Of a stretch of 64,000 bases of DNA, positions 46,412 to 57,600 are shown piece by piece. Numbering within the stretch: the first letter of the stretch is position 1; the number at the start of each line of letters is the position of its first letter. A program made the position numbers and the translations under genes. Under the pieces are notes generated by a model. The model was not told where the DNA came from. It searched no databases and was given only the letters and a program-made list of their open reading frames with translations. Source of the DNA: Chryseotalea sanaruensis (GTDB lineage Bacteria; Bacteroidota; Bacteroidia; Cytophagales; Cyclobacteriaceae); contig NZ_BHXQ01000004.1 in the NCBI RefSeq assembly GCF_003990915.1, positions 524,622 to 588,621 of the forward strand, given 5' to 3'.

Positions 46412-47770
46412 ATGAAGAACTATGCCGCTTTACTGAAAAAGTACGATGTGCCCGTGCCGCGCTACACCAGTTACCCAACAGTGCCGCAATGGCAAACGCA
46501 AGCTTTCGATACCATTGCCTGGCAGCAAAAACTAAAACTTGCTTTTGATGAAAGTAATGAAGCCAAGGGGATAAGTCTGTATATACACTTACCTTTTTGT
46601 GAAAGTTTGTGCACGTACTGCGCATGCAATACACGTATTACAAAAAACCATTCGGTAGAAGAAAAATACATTAAGGCTTTGATGCAGGAATGGTCCTTGT
46701 ATGAAAGTATTTTTCAAACTAAACCTATTTTGCGCGAACTACACATAGGCGGAGGAACGCCTACATTTTTTAATGCAGATAATCTTGATAAACTATTAAC
46801 AGCACTTCTGTCACGTGTAAATATTCATCCTGAGTATGAGTTTAGTCTTGAAGGCCACCCCAACAATACCATGTCAGCACATTTGGATGTGTTGCAAAAG
46901 CATGGCTTTAAAAGAATTAGTTTTGGTGTACAGGATTTAAGTGAGCAGGTACAAAAGGCGATTCATCGTATACAGCCTTTTGAAAACCTCGAGAGGGTAG
47001 TGCTGCAAAGTCGTGAAAGAGGATTTACTTCGGTTAGTTTTGATCTTATTTATGGTTTGCCTTTTCAGACAATAGCCAGTGTGGCCGACACCATGAAGCA
47101 AGTGCTTACGTTAAGGCCGGATAGAATTTCTTTTTATAGTTACGCCCATGTGCCTTGGTTAAAACCAGGCCAACGTGGTTATGAAGATGCTGACTTGCCG
47201 GGTGATATGCGAAAGCGAACTTTATATGAGACAGGTCGCTCACGATTAATCATGGCAGGTTATGTAGAAATTGGCATGGACCATTTTGCTTTACCGCACG
47301 ACTCATTATTTAAAGCACAACGTGCAGGGAAACTGCATCGTAATTTTATGGGCTATACCACCACTAACACCGATATTTTAATAGGACTGGGCGCTTCATC
47401 CATCAGTGAAACAACCTATGGCTATGCGCAAAATATTAAAGAAGTAGAAGCGCATCAGAAATCTGGAGAAGAAGGTTTGTTACCCGTTTTGAAGGGGCAC
47501 CTGCATGAAGGTGATGATCGCCTTCGAAAAGATATTATACTTTCATTGAGCTGTCATGGTTTTGCCAGAATAGAAGATGTTAAAGCAGTGGTTGATGAGG
47601 AAAGCATGGACTTGCTAGAAGAGATGCAGCAGGAAGGCCTACTGCGCATCAATCATGACGCAGTACGTGTTACACAGGCAGGCTTTACATTTATCAGAAA
47701 TATTTGCCAGGTGTTTGATGCTTACGCTGATCTTATGAAAGATAAAGTTGTTTATAGTAAAGCGATATGA
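46412..47770 (+). CDS. hemN: Oxygen-independent coproporphyrinogen III oxidase HemN
   Basis: Radical-SAM enzyme of 452 residues that converts coproporphyrinogen III to protoporphyrinogen IX without oxygen. The [4Fe-4S] motif CESLCTYC is at C63, C67 and C70, followed by a fourth Cys (C72) typical of true HemN as opposed to HemW. The SAM-binding GGGTPTF and the C-terminal HemN domain (about 370-440) are present. It fits with ccoI/ccoS nearby in a low-oxygen gene set. Confidence 0.93.
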   Translation: MKNYAALLKKYDVPVPRYTSYPTVPQWQTQAFDTIAWQQKLKLAFDESNEAKGISLYIHLPFCESLCTYCACNTRITKNHSVEEKYIKALMQEWSLYESIFQTKPILRELHIGGGTPTFFNADNLDKLLTALLSRVNIHPEYEFSLEGHPNNTMSAHLDVLQKHGFKRISFGVQDLSEQVQKAIHRIQPFENLERVVLQSRERGFTSVSFDLIYGLPFQTIASVADTMKQVLTLRPDRISFYSYAHVPWLKPGQRGYEDADLPGDMRKRTLYETGRSRLIMAGYVEIGMDHFALPHDSLFKAQRAGKLHRNFMGYTTTNTDILIGLGASSISETTYGYAQNIKEVEAHQKSGEEGLLPVLKGHLHEGDDRLRKDIILSLSCHGFARIEDVKAVVDEESMDLLEEMQQEGLLRINHDAVRVTQAGFTFIRNICQVFDAYADLMKDKVVYSKAI

Positions 47771-47882
47771 GTACTAAAATTAGTTAAGGTATCGCACGGC
47801 CAGCTCGTGGCAAGACTGGTTGCTAATACAATTCAAAATTTCAAATTTCAAATTTGACTCTCTGGCCTGACCCTGGCACCTG

Positions 47883-47933
47883 GCCCGCACTGGTCGTAGC
47901 GTCTCGCTACGACCCTTGAAAAGGCTGCATGAC
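47883..47933. repeat. Palindromic repeat, left copy
   Basis: A perfect 10-bp stem with arms GGTCGTAGCG (47892-47901) and CGCTACGACC (47905-47914) around loop TCT. The flanks (CCCGCACT before; CTTGAAAAGGCTGCATGACC after) are also similar to those of the copy at 60882-60932. This is a REP-like interspersed element, and it bounds the RHS locus on the left. Confidence 0.75.
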
Positions 47934-48036
47934 CCATCATTTTTTATTTCTTATTTTAAGATGCAGTAGCGCAAGAGATTACTTTTTTTTCAGAAATAAA
48001 TTGTAGCGTTTTATTGATAGACAGAATTATATTTAA

Positions 48037-48059
48037 GGTCGTAGAGAGACTCAACGACC
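48037..48059. repeat. Palindromic repeat, diverged copy with kept pairing
   Basis: Arms GGTCGTAGAG and CTCAACGACC with loop AGA, 23 nt, with one A-A mismatch. Length and layout equal the left copy, and GCG/CGC is changed to GAG/CTC, so pairing is kept while the sequence differs. Confidence 0.6.
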
Positions 48060-48221
48060 AGGAGGGTCAATTGAAATTCTAAAGTTTGAATTCAACTGAA
48101 TGAAACATATTCTTTAGGCAGTAATTTAAAACCTGTTTTTTGATAATCTCTGTTCTTCTATTTATATTTAAAAGCAATTTTAACAAAATTGTAATCAAAT
48201 AGTTTTTAAAATCTCGGCAGC

Positions 48222-51200
48222 ATGCGCAAATTAATTGCTATCAGTAAGTTAGTCCTTATATTTTCATGTTCATTTTTTCAAGTCCAGGCTCAATTGGAAA
48301 ATCCAATTCGTACTGATTTGATTCCACCCTCCCCGACAGCAGCAAATCTGGGAAGATATGGTGATGTACCAGTAACTCATTATACCGGAATGGCCAATGT
48401 CTCCATCCCAATATTCACTGTTGCGGGCAATGATTTAAGTTTACCAATTACGCTTACTTATAATTATAGTGGATTTAAGCCATCTCAGGAAGCAAGTTGG
48501 ATAGGGCTTGGTTGGTCGCTTCAAGCTGGTGGAGTTATTACACGCACGATTGGAGACAAAGTAGATGGACATTTAGGCGCGGCAGGTGACTATACAGATG
48601 AAATATTCAATCTTGCCACTGACAACACATGGCTTAAAAATGCTTATCAGAATGCCATGTATGATACCCAACCAGATATCTATAGTTTTAACTTTGGTTC
48701 CTACTCAGGGAAATTTATCAAGTATAAAGATAAATTCTACGTTACACCATTTCAGAAACTTAAAATCACAGGTAACACCGGAGCGAATGGCTTTACTATT
48801 ATTACTGAAGATGGTGTGAAATATGAATTTGGTAGTGCAGAAACGACAGTTCCCAAGAATAGTTTTGGCGCACCGTACACTTTACCTGTATACAATTCCG
48901 CATGGTATTTAACTAAGATTACTAATCCCTCTGGAACCGAATCGATACGTTTAGAATATGTAGATGAAGGTGAACAATTTCAATATGGCGTAAAATCACA
49001 GACATATCGAGAGTTTCAAAGTGGTTATGGGGAAATAGAGAACTCAAGTACTTTATTTCCTGCAAGTATTTCATTTCCAACTAAAATTATTAATTCAAAA
49101 CGGCTTTCCAGAATTATATCCAAGAAGCACATAATTGATTTTAACCCTGAGATTAATGCTAGAAATGATATTGATGGAAATTCTAGAGCGCTCCACTCAA
49201 TCTCTGTTATCTCAAGTGATCAAATGATGATAAAATCCTATTATTTTGAACATGATTATTTTGGAACGGGCTCTCACGGAACGACTTTTCTAAAATTAAA
49301 AGCCTTATCAGAGAGAAGTTCCGGTTCAAATTTAGAACTTAAGCACCTTTTCGAGTATGAAAATGAGAATGATACTTTTGGTACAGGCTTCGATTCTTCA
49401 GTTGATCATTTTGGTTATTTGAATAGCCCCGGTAGTTTTGGGTTTTCCTTTATTCCAACACCTATTTACCCTATTGGCCCAAGCCGTACCCCAAACTTCA
49501 ACTATACAAAGTATGGTGCACTTAAAAAAATTACTTACCCTACTGATGGAAGCACTGAGTTTGAATATGAACCCAACATTCTTTTTTCAGGTAAAAATTA
49601 TTTGAAAGTTGGCGGTACAGTCAATTTAGAAATAATCAGACCCGTTAGCATTTCAGATTTAGTGATACTTGAGACTTCTGAAGAATTCAGCATCAACTAC
49701 AATCAAACTATAGATTTAACATTTTCCCGAATACCTAAAGTTGCTCCATTTGATGAGCATGTCAATCATGATAATCAACCTGAGCTTAAACTAGAAAGAC
49801 TTTACTATGTTGATGGCGAAGTAGATGTGATTCAGAACCTGGGGGTTTTTAAGATTTTATTTAATGTTGATAATCCTGGAAAAACTATTCCAATGCAACT
49901 TGATGCTGGCATTTACAGAATTACAATTTACTGCGATAAAGGCGAAACTACAGTATCTGCCTACACAAATTATAAGAATGAAGATCAGAATGTTCCATTA
50001 GAAGGCTCTGTTGGTGAAGGTATACGAATCAAAAAAATCTCCTCCTTTCCAAACGAAGGGAGTCCAATTATAAAAAAGTATTCATACAAAAATGATGAAG
50101 GTTTTTCCACTGGAATCGGGCGCTCTAACCCAAGCTATTCATCAAAACAATTTTCTATATCAACTTTTGACCCATATGCTGGAGAAATTGCTCGTGCAGT
50201 TTATGTTCAGCATACTTCAAATCTATCAGAGGGTTATGTGCAAGGTTTGCCTTGGATGTACAAGTTCGTAACTGAGGAACTTGTCGCTGGCGAGGAGCAA
50301 CAACGAACAAGCTTTTTTTATAAACTAACTGGAGATTTAAGAGAAGCTAACCTTATAAAAAAAGTAGTTAATAAAAAGCTGAATGATCATTTTATCCCAA
50401 TCCATAAGTCTGCCTATTCATATAAGGAAGTTACAGACACAGTTTTTAATGGTATTTCAATATATCTAGCAGAACAGGTTGTTTATACAAGTGGAAATTT
50501 TGGTACAGGTGGTATTTACGGATATGACTATGTGAGTCAACCTATGGATTGGAATTATTTGGATTCTTCTATCGAAACAAAATATGAAGGAACTGATTCA
50601 CTTGTAACAAAAACAATAAATATTTACGATGATGTTACCCGAAACGTAGTTGGAAAAGAAATCACATATCCTGATGATACAGAGACTTATATAAAATATA
50701 AATACCCTGAGGATTATATAACTTCATCGACAGCAAGTCTTGTAAACGCACACGTTTTATCTCCAATTATTGAGGAGCAAGTATGGAAAAAAAACAACTC
50801 AGGTGATTCTATAATGGTTAAAGGGACAATAAATAAATACAACACCCTTGCAAAAGTCTCTAGAATCTATAGTTTCGAATCCAATATCGGAGCTGATTCT
50901 TTAACATCGGAAACCCAGTCGTCTGGAAAATATAACACTCTAATCAGTGACAATCGATATGCGCCAAAAATAGATTTTGATTACAATGATGCAGGTGACC
51001 TTGTTAGTCAAAAGCTCACAAATAATACCACACTATCTTATATATGGGGGTATCCTTCGCTTCCAGAATCAGGATCCTCAATTGCTGGTTTTACTTTACC
51101 AATTGCTGAAATAAAAAATGCCCTACCTTCTGAGGTTTTTTATCAAGGTTTTGAAGACATTGGTCAAGTACAAGATGCAAAAGCAGGGAAAAAATCTTTC

Positions 51201-51569
51201 GCAGGGCTATACACAATAAGTGCTTCATTTACGGGTAATTATACGCTTACTTATTGGAAAAAAACAGGAACAGGTGAGTGGGAATTAATTGAGGATAATC
51301 TTGTTAATCCATCAAATATTCAGATAGGATCTGCTGATTCTTTTATTGACGAAATACGGTTGTACCCGGTACATGCAATGTTAACCACTTTTACACATCA
51401 ACCTGGAATTGGGGTTACATCAATTGCGGATGCTAATAACCAAATACAATACTTCGAGTATGATTCACTTGGCAGACTAAAGGCGATTAAAGATTTCACT
51501 GGTGTGCTTAGGACTTTCATGTATCATTATAAAAATGAGATTGTTGGAACTATACCAATTGTTGACTAA
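48222..51569 (+). CDS. RHS/SpvB-like secreted protein, first gene of the RHS pair
   Basis: Exported protein of 1115 residues. Signal peptide (about 1-23). The N-terminal segment (about 25-120; VTHYTGMANVSIPIFTVAGN, then the PITLTYNYSG and SWIGLGWSLQAGGVITRTIG patterns) resembles the N-terminal SpvB-like region of TcB/RHS-type proteins. The long beta-rich body gives way to a YD-repeat-like C-terminus (YFEYDSLGRLKAIKDFTGVL). It has no RHS core and no toxin domain. It is followed 92 nt later by the large RHS protein. Inference: the pair may form one shell, like the split B and C parts of Tc toxins. Confidence 0.8.
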   Translation: MRKLIAISKLVLIFSCSFFQVQAQLENPIRTDLIPPSPTAANLGRYGDVPVTHYTGMANVSIPIFTVAGNDLSLPITLTYNYSGFKPSQEASWIGLGWSLQAGGVITRTIGDKVDGHLGAAGDYTDEIFNLATDNTWLKNAYQNAMYDTQPDIYSFNFGSYSGKFIKYKDKFYVTPFQKLKITGNTGANGFTIITEDGVKYEFGSAETTVPKNSFGAPYTLPVYNSAWYLTKITNPSGTESIRLEYVDEGEQFQYGVKSQTYREFQSGYGEIENSSTLFPASISFPTKIINSKRLSRIISKKHIIDFNPEINARNDIDGNSRALHSISVISSDQMMIKSYYFEHDYFGTGSHGTTFLKLKALSERSSGSNLELKHLFEYENENDTFGTGFDSSVDHFGYLNSPGSFGFSFIPTPIYPIGPSRTPNFNYTKYGALKKITYPTDGSTEFEYEPNILFSGKNYLKVGGTVNLEIIRPVSISDLVILETSEEFSINYNQTIDLTFSRIPKVAPFDEHVNHDNQPELKLERLYYVDGEVDVIQNLGVFKILFNVDNPGKTIPMQLDAGIYRITIYCDKGETTVSAYTNYKNEDQNVPLEGSVGEGIRIKKISSFPNEGSPIIKKYSYKNDEGFSTGIGRSNPSYSSKQFSISTFDPYAGEIARAVYVQHTSNLSEGYVQGLPWMYKFVTEELVAGEEQQRTSFFYKLTGDLREANLIKKVVNKKLNDHFIPIHKSAYSYKEVTDTVFNGISIYLAEQVVYTSGNFGTGGIYGYDYVSQPMDWNYLDSSIETKYEGTDSLVTKTINIYDDVTRNVVGKEITYPDDTETYIKYKYPEDYITSSTASLVNAHVLSPIIEEQVWKKNNSGDSIMVKGTINKYNTLAKVSRIYSFESNIGADSLTSETQSSGKYNTLISDNRYAPKIDFDYNDAGDLVSQKLTNNTTLSYIWGYPSLPESGSSIAGFTLPIAEIKNALPSEVFYQGFEDIGQVQDAKAGKKSFAGLYTISASFTGNYTLTYWKKTGTGEWELIEDNLVNPSNIQIGSADSFIDEIRLYPVHAMLTTFTHQPGIGVTSIADANNQIQYFEYDSLGRLKAIKDFTGVLRTFMYHYKNEIVGTIPIVD

Positions 51570-51661
51570 CCGTGTATTATCAGTAGTATGAAAGTTGCTG
51601 ATTAAGCATTGTTAGGAAATTTATCCAGATTAAGAATATAGTAATTGAAATAATAATATTT

Positions 51662-54600
51662 ATGCGTAATGCAGTTTTAGTTTGCTTGCTCGGTTGTGTT
51701 AGTCTTTGCTATGGACGAAGCTTAGAAAAAACAATTCATAGCGAGGGGAAGGGAGTTCCACCATCTTATTCAGTAACCATTAGTGGGCCTACTACTGCGC
51801 TTGCAGGAGAATCACAAAGTTTTACTGCAACATGGCGTGATCGTTTTAATAATGTAGTTGCACCACCTTCTTCTGGATTTCCCGCTTTTTGGGAGGCAAA
51901 TGGTGGCACCGTTCTAAGTCAGAATGCAACTAGTTGCACAATTCAATGGTCAAGTGGATTTTCTTTAGGAATAGTAGCATATGAGAAGACGACTTCGGAT
52001 GACTCATACTTCGCCTTTTTGAATGTTTCAATTGCAGATAATTCACCAATAGCGCCAGCCACCACTTACACAATTACAAACAATTGTTCGGCCACACTTA
52101 TCACAAGGTTGTCCAATCCCCCAAGCGATGTGGATTGGTTTTGGCAAACAACGCCATTGGGAACGTCTACTGAATTAGGTAATCAATCAACACTTAACAG
52201 AACTTTAAAAGTTACTCATAATATTTATTTACGCGCCCGCTCAAAAAGCGCACCTTATTTGTGGAGTCAAACCTCACAAAATGCTGGTGAGATTTCAGTT
52301 ATAAGTCCAGTCACAAATCCGGGAACCATATCATCCCTTAACACAACAATTTGTAGTGGTAGTTCAGCAGGTCTTTATGAAACGAGTAGTGCTTCAGGAA
52401 CATTTACTTATCAATGGATGCGATCCTCAGACAATGTAAATTGGGTGCCAATTAATGGCGCAACTGACATAGATTATCCTCCTGCAGCTTTAGCAAATTC
52501 GACTTATTTTGCACGTAGTGCTACCAATATTTGCGGATCGTCCTTAACAAACAAGATACTAATAAACGTTCACCCAACACTTGGGGCTCCATCAATTCAA
52601 AACAACTCTATTTGTGAAAGTGGCTCAATAGCGGTTACTCCTGGTACAAATGCAAACGCTACTCGTTGGTATGCAACTGCAACTGGAGGCAATGAAATAC
52701 CTACGAGCAATAATAACTCACCCTTTACGAGTATAACAACCACGTATTATTTAAGTAGTTATAATATTCTTACAGATTGCGAGAGTAAGCCACGCATTCC
52801 AGTCACCGTAACAGTTAATACTCGACCTAATGTTGCTGTATCATCTGCCTCACAAGCTACATGTAGTGGTCAAATGATGACAACTGTTAACCTCACTAAC
52901 CCCAATGGGGTAAGTGGCACAACTTATGGATGGACTGTTTCCGCTCCTAATATTACAGGTGCAGGTGGAGGTACTGCTTCGGCAATCACGCAGACACTTT
53001 CGCAGACAACATCAACTAACCAAACTGCTACTTACACGATCACACCCACAGCCAATGGCTGTAACGGAACAGCAGTTACGCACACAGTTACAGTAAAACC
53101 TCGCCCAACAATTGCTGTATCATCCGCCTCACAATCTGCATGTAGCGGGCAAATGATGGCAATTGTAAATATCACTAACCCAAATGGCGTGAGTGGCACC
53201 ACTTACTCATGGACTGTCTCTGCACCTAACATTACAGGTACCAGTGGAGGTACAGCTTCGGCAATTAAGCAGACACTTTCACAGACAACATCAACTAACC
53301 AGACAGCTACATACACCATAACACCCACAGCCAATGGCTGTAGTGGATCAGCAGCTATTCACACAGTTACAGTAAAACCACAACCTACTGTTGCAGTATC
53401 ATCTGCGTCACAATCAATATGTAGCGGGCAAGTAATGTCATCTATAAACCTCACCAACCCCAATGCTGTTGGTGGCACCACCTATGGCTGGACTGTTTCC
53501 GCCCCTAACATTACAGGCGCGAGCGGAGGCGCTACTTCAGTAATAGGACAAACACTTTCACAAACAACATCAACTAACCAAACAGCTACTTACACCGTAA
53601 CACCTACAGCCAATAGCTGCAGTGGAACAGCAGTTATCCACACTGTTACAGTAAAACCACGACCTACTGTTGCAGTATCATCTGCGTCACAATCTACTTG
53701 TAGCGGGCAAGTAATGTCAACAGTAAACATTACTAACCCTAATGCTGTGAGTGGTACCACATATGGGTGGACAGTTTCTGCCCCTAACATTTCAGGTGCA
53801 AGCGGAGGGTCTACTTCAGCAATTGCGCAGACGCTTTCACAAACAACATCAACTAACCAAACAGCTACCTATACCATAACACCCACAGCCAATGGCTGTA
53901 GCGGAACAACTGTTGCGCACTCCGTTACAGTAAAACCACGACCTACAGTTGCAGTATCATCTGCGTCACAATCTACCTGTAGCGGGCAAGTAATGTCGAC
54001 AGTAAACATTAGTAACCCTAATGCTGTTAGCGGGACCACGTATGGGTGGACAGTTTCTGCCCCTAACATTTCAGGTGCAAGCGTAGGGTCTGCTTCAGCA
54101 ATTGGGCAGACACTTTCACAGACAACATCAACTAACCAAACAGCTACGTATACCGTAACACCTACAGCCAATGGCTGTAGCGGAACAGCAGTTGCGCACA
54201 CTGTTACAGTAAAGCCACGACCTACTGTTGCAGTATCATCTGCGTCACAATCTATATGTAGCGGACAAGTAATGTCAACAGTAAACATTACTAACCCTAA
54301 TGCTGTGAGTGGCACCACATATGGGTGGACAGTGTCCGCCCCTAACATAACAGGTGCAAGCGGAGGTTCTACTGCAAGCATTGCGCAGACACTTTCACAA
54401 ACTACACCAACTAACCAAACAGCTACCTACACCGTAACGCCCACAGCCAATGGTTGTAGCGGAACAGCTGTTACGCACATTGCTACAGTTAACTCCACGT
54501 CAGTCGGTGGTACTATTGCATCAAATGTTGAAGCCTATGGAGTAGCAACGGGTATACTCACACTTAGTGGCAAGAATGGTGCAGTTCAAAAATGGCAACA

Positions 54601-57600
54601 AAAAATAGGCAGCGGCAGTTGGACAGACATTGCTAATACCACGACTAGCCTTGCCTATAATAATATAAACACTTCAACCTATTACCGAGCTGTAGTTAAA
54701 AGTGGTGTCTGTGCCGCGCAAAATTCTACCGAAACAGCTGTACTGATTTATGATGTTCCGGCTATCAGCATTCAAGGAAATTCCTCCATTCCGGCAGGAG
54801 GAAGCACAACTATTGCTTCAAGTTCAAATCTTTTTAGCTACCAGTGGTATCGCAATAATCAGTTGCTTGCAGGCCAAAGTTCGTCCACGCTTGTTGTAAC
54901 CAAGCCTGGGCTCTACAAAGTGGCAGCCAAAACTACCTCCACTAGCCCTGTATTTACAACGGGTGAGATGGAGATAAGCAGAAATAGATATAATCCACTG
55001 GTAGACATGAACTATGTAACCACATATTCATTTAACATAGCAGGAGTAAATGAACAAACCGACTTGTATGATCTGGAGGTTGAAGATTACTCAGAGAGCA
55101 CCACTTACTTCGATGGCCTCGGTCGGCCCGTACAATCCGTTGCCCTGGGTGCAGCAGGCAATGGTAATGATTTAATTAGCCCTGTTGAGTACGATGCCTT
55201 TGGCAGAGAAGCAAAAAAATATTTGCCTTATGCGCACGCAAACAGGGATGGCCGCTATCAACCCACAGCACTGGCAGATCAAAGTAATTTTTATAGTAAT
55301 GCCGGAGATAAAGTAGCCGATGACATCGCCCCATTCTCCGAAACCATTTTCGAACCTTCACCACTTAACCGTATTATCAAACAAGGTTCACCTGGTGTTG
55401 ACTGGCAGCCGAATGGAGATCATACTTATAATGCAGCTGACCATACTGTTAAGTATAGTTATGAGTTTAACCAGGCCAATGAAGTATTACAATGGACATT
55501 CACTTATCCTACAGAAGAGTATACAACTTCAGCCCTTAATGCTTTTGGTAAAGTGGAAGCAGGTACCGTAGCAACTCCTGTTTTCTATCCTGCTAATCAG
55601 TTGTACAAAAACAAAACAAAAGATGAGCAAGGCAATCAGGTAATTGAATATGTAGATAAAGAAGGGCGTACCATTTTAAAACGAGTACAGGTAGTAACTG
55701 GTAATCCTTCTTCTACCGATGTAGACCGCGATACCAACTGGGCCAGTACCTATTTCATCTATGATGACTTTGGAAATTTAGTTTGTGTGATCCCCCCGGA
55801 GCCAAGTAAACGCCTGGCTACACAGTATTTTTACACAAGTAGTACAGAGACTATAAAAAACAACTTCCTGAAACGTTGGGCTTTTCGTTACCGGTATGAC
55901 AGCCGCCAGCGCATGATTATGAAGCAAGTGCCCGGTGCCGAACCCGTGTACATGGTGTACGATGACAGAGACCGATTGGTGATGACACAAGATGGAAGCC
56001 AACGATCATTATCTGGCCGACCATGGACCTTTACAAAGTATGATGCATTGAATAGACCCATTGCCACTGGATTAAAAGATACGACCATAAGTGTTGTACT
56101 TACACAAAGTCAAATGCAGGCTTTGGTAAATAACTTTTATGCAAAAGATTCAAGTAAATATTACGAAGAGTATATTGGAACTGCGCCAGGCAATTTGCAT
56201 GGTTACTCAAACCAATCATTCCCTACAACACACAGTGCTTATGGGGCAACAGTTGGGAGTCCAAACGAAAGTTACTTCCTGACGCTTAGTTACTATGATG
56301 ATTACACTTCTATTAATAGCTGGGGTTCTGATTATGATTACGATGATCTAAACTTACAATCCACAAAAGATGGTGTTAATTACCATCAGCCAGATAATTT
56401 TAATAATCGTGTAAGGGGACAGGTAACTGCCACCAAGACCAAGGTATTGGATGGTGGTAAGGTTGGCGGTTATACATGGTTGAAAGCTGTGAATTATTAT
56501 GATGATAAATACAGGTTGATACAAAGCATCAGTGATAACTACAAAGGTGGCACAGACAGAATCACAAATGTATTTGACTTTGTAGGAAAAGTGCTAACTA
56601 CAAGTACTGTACATATAACACAGGATGTTAACTGGAAAGATCTAGTAAATACCACTGTTGTTGGTAACAAGTTGCTTTCTGGAAGTACTTTTGCAAACGG
56701 TTGGGGTAATTCAGGCGCGGCCTCTGTAGAAACATCTCAATCCAACCAAGATGTGTGGATGAAATTCAACATTGTCCAGATGTCGGGGAACACAATCATT
56801 GGCCTCACTGACCAAAGTCTTGATGCTGGTTACACTACAATTGATTATGGTTTCTATATCACGGGAGGTTCATTAAGAATCTATGAAAATGGAGCTAATA
56901 AACTCACGGTCGGATCAGGGCATAAGAGTGGAGACGAGTTAAAAATTGTGAGAGAGGGAACATCAATAAAGTACTTTAAGAATAACGAGTTCCTCTACAC
57001 TTCTCTAACACCTTCAAGTAATTCTCTTTTGGTAGATGTTGCTTTTTATCATAATAATATAGCGGTAAGTAATGTTCGAACTTCGTTTACTCAATCAGAC
57101 ATAAACACAACACGAAGATTTGACTACGACCGCGCTGGCCGATTGATCGATACCTGGCATTCATTTAATGGTCAGCCTGAGATATTGTTAACACATAACG
57201 AGTATAATGAGTTAGGTCAACTCGTTGACAAAAAATTGCACAGTATATTAGCCGATGCCTCCGATGCCAAACAGTCGGTAGACTATGCATACAACATACG
57301 TGGCTGGCTCACGCACATTAACGATGCCGCACTTATGGCACAAGCACAGGAAGCTAAAGACTACTTTGGAATGGAGCTGGCCTACAATACAGATTTAGGT
57401 ACAGGCAACCCATCGGATAAATTGCAATTTAATGGCAACATCAATGCCATGAAGTGGAGTAACAACCAGGGCTTTGGCGATCAGAAAGAAAATGCCTACA
57501 ACTTTACTTACGATCCACTCAACAGATTAAAAACAGCTGACTTCAAACAAAAAGATATGAGCAGCTGGGGTCTGGCGAAACACCGCGATGCCAATGGTAT

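Larger units (their letters stand above)
47771..48221. other. Gene-free region with palindromic repeats before the RHS locus
   Basis: No gene in 451 bp. It holds an AT-rich repeat of CAAATTT words (about 47831-47855), a run of GGC/CCTGGC words (47863-47888) and two copies of a 23-nt palindrome described separately. From 48085 to 48221 the DNA is plain AT-rich upstream sequence of the RHS gene; no consensus promoter was seen. Confidence 0.6.

Noticed and set aside
47892..47914. Palindrome as a Rho-independent terminator of hemN
   Set aside because: It is 120 nt past hemN, has no T-run, and similar copies lie around the RHS locus, so a repeat is the better reading.
53869..54381. Open frame of 170 codons on the minus strand inside the tandem repeats
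   Set aside because: It repeats with the 279-bp units of the real gene and has the composition of an antisense shadow.
52823..54496. Tandem repeats as a CRISPR array
   Set aside because: Units are 279 bp, contiguous and in frame, without spacers.
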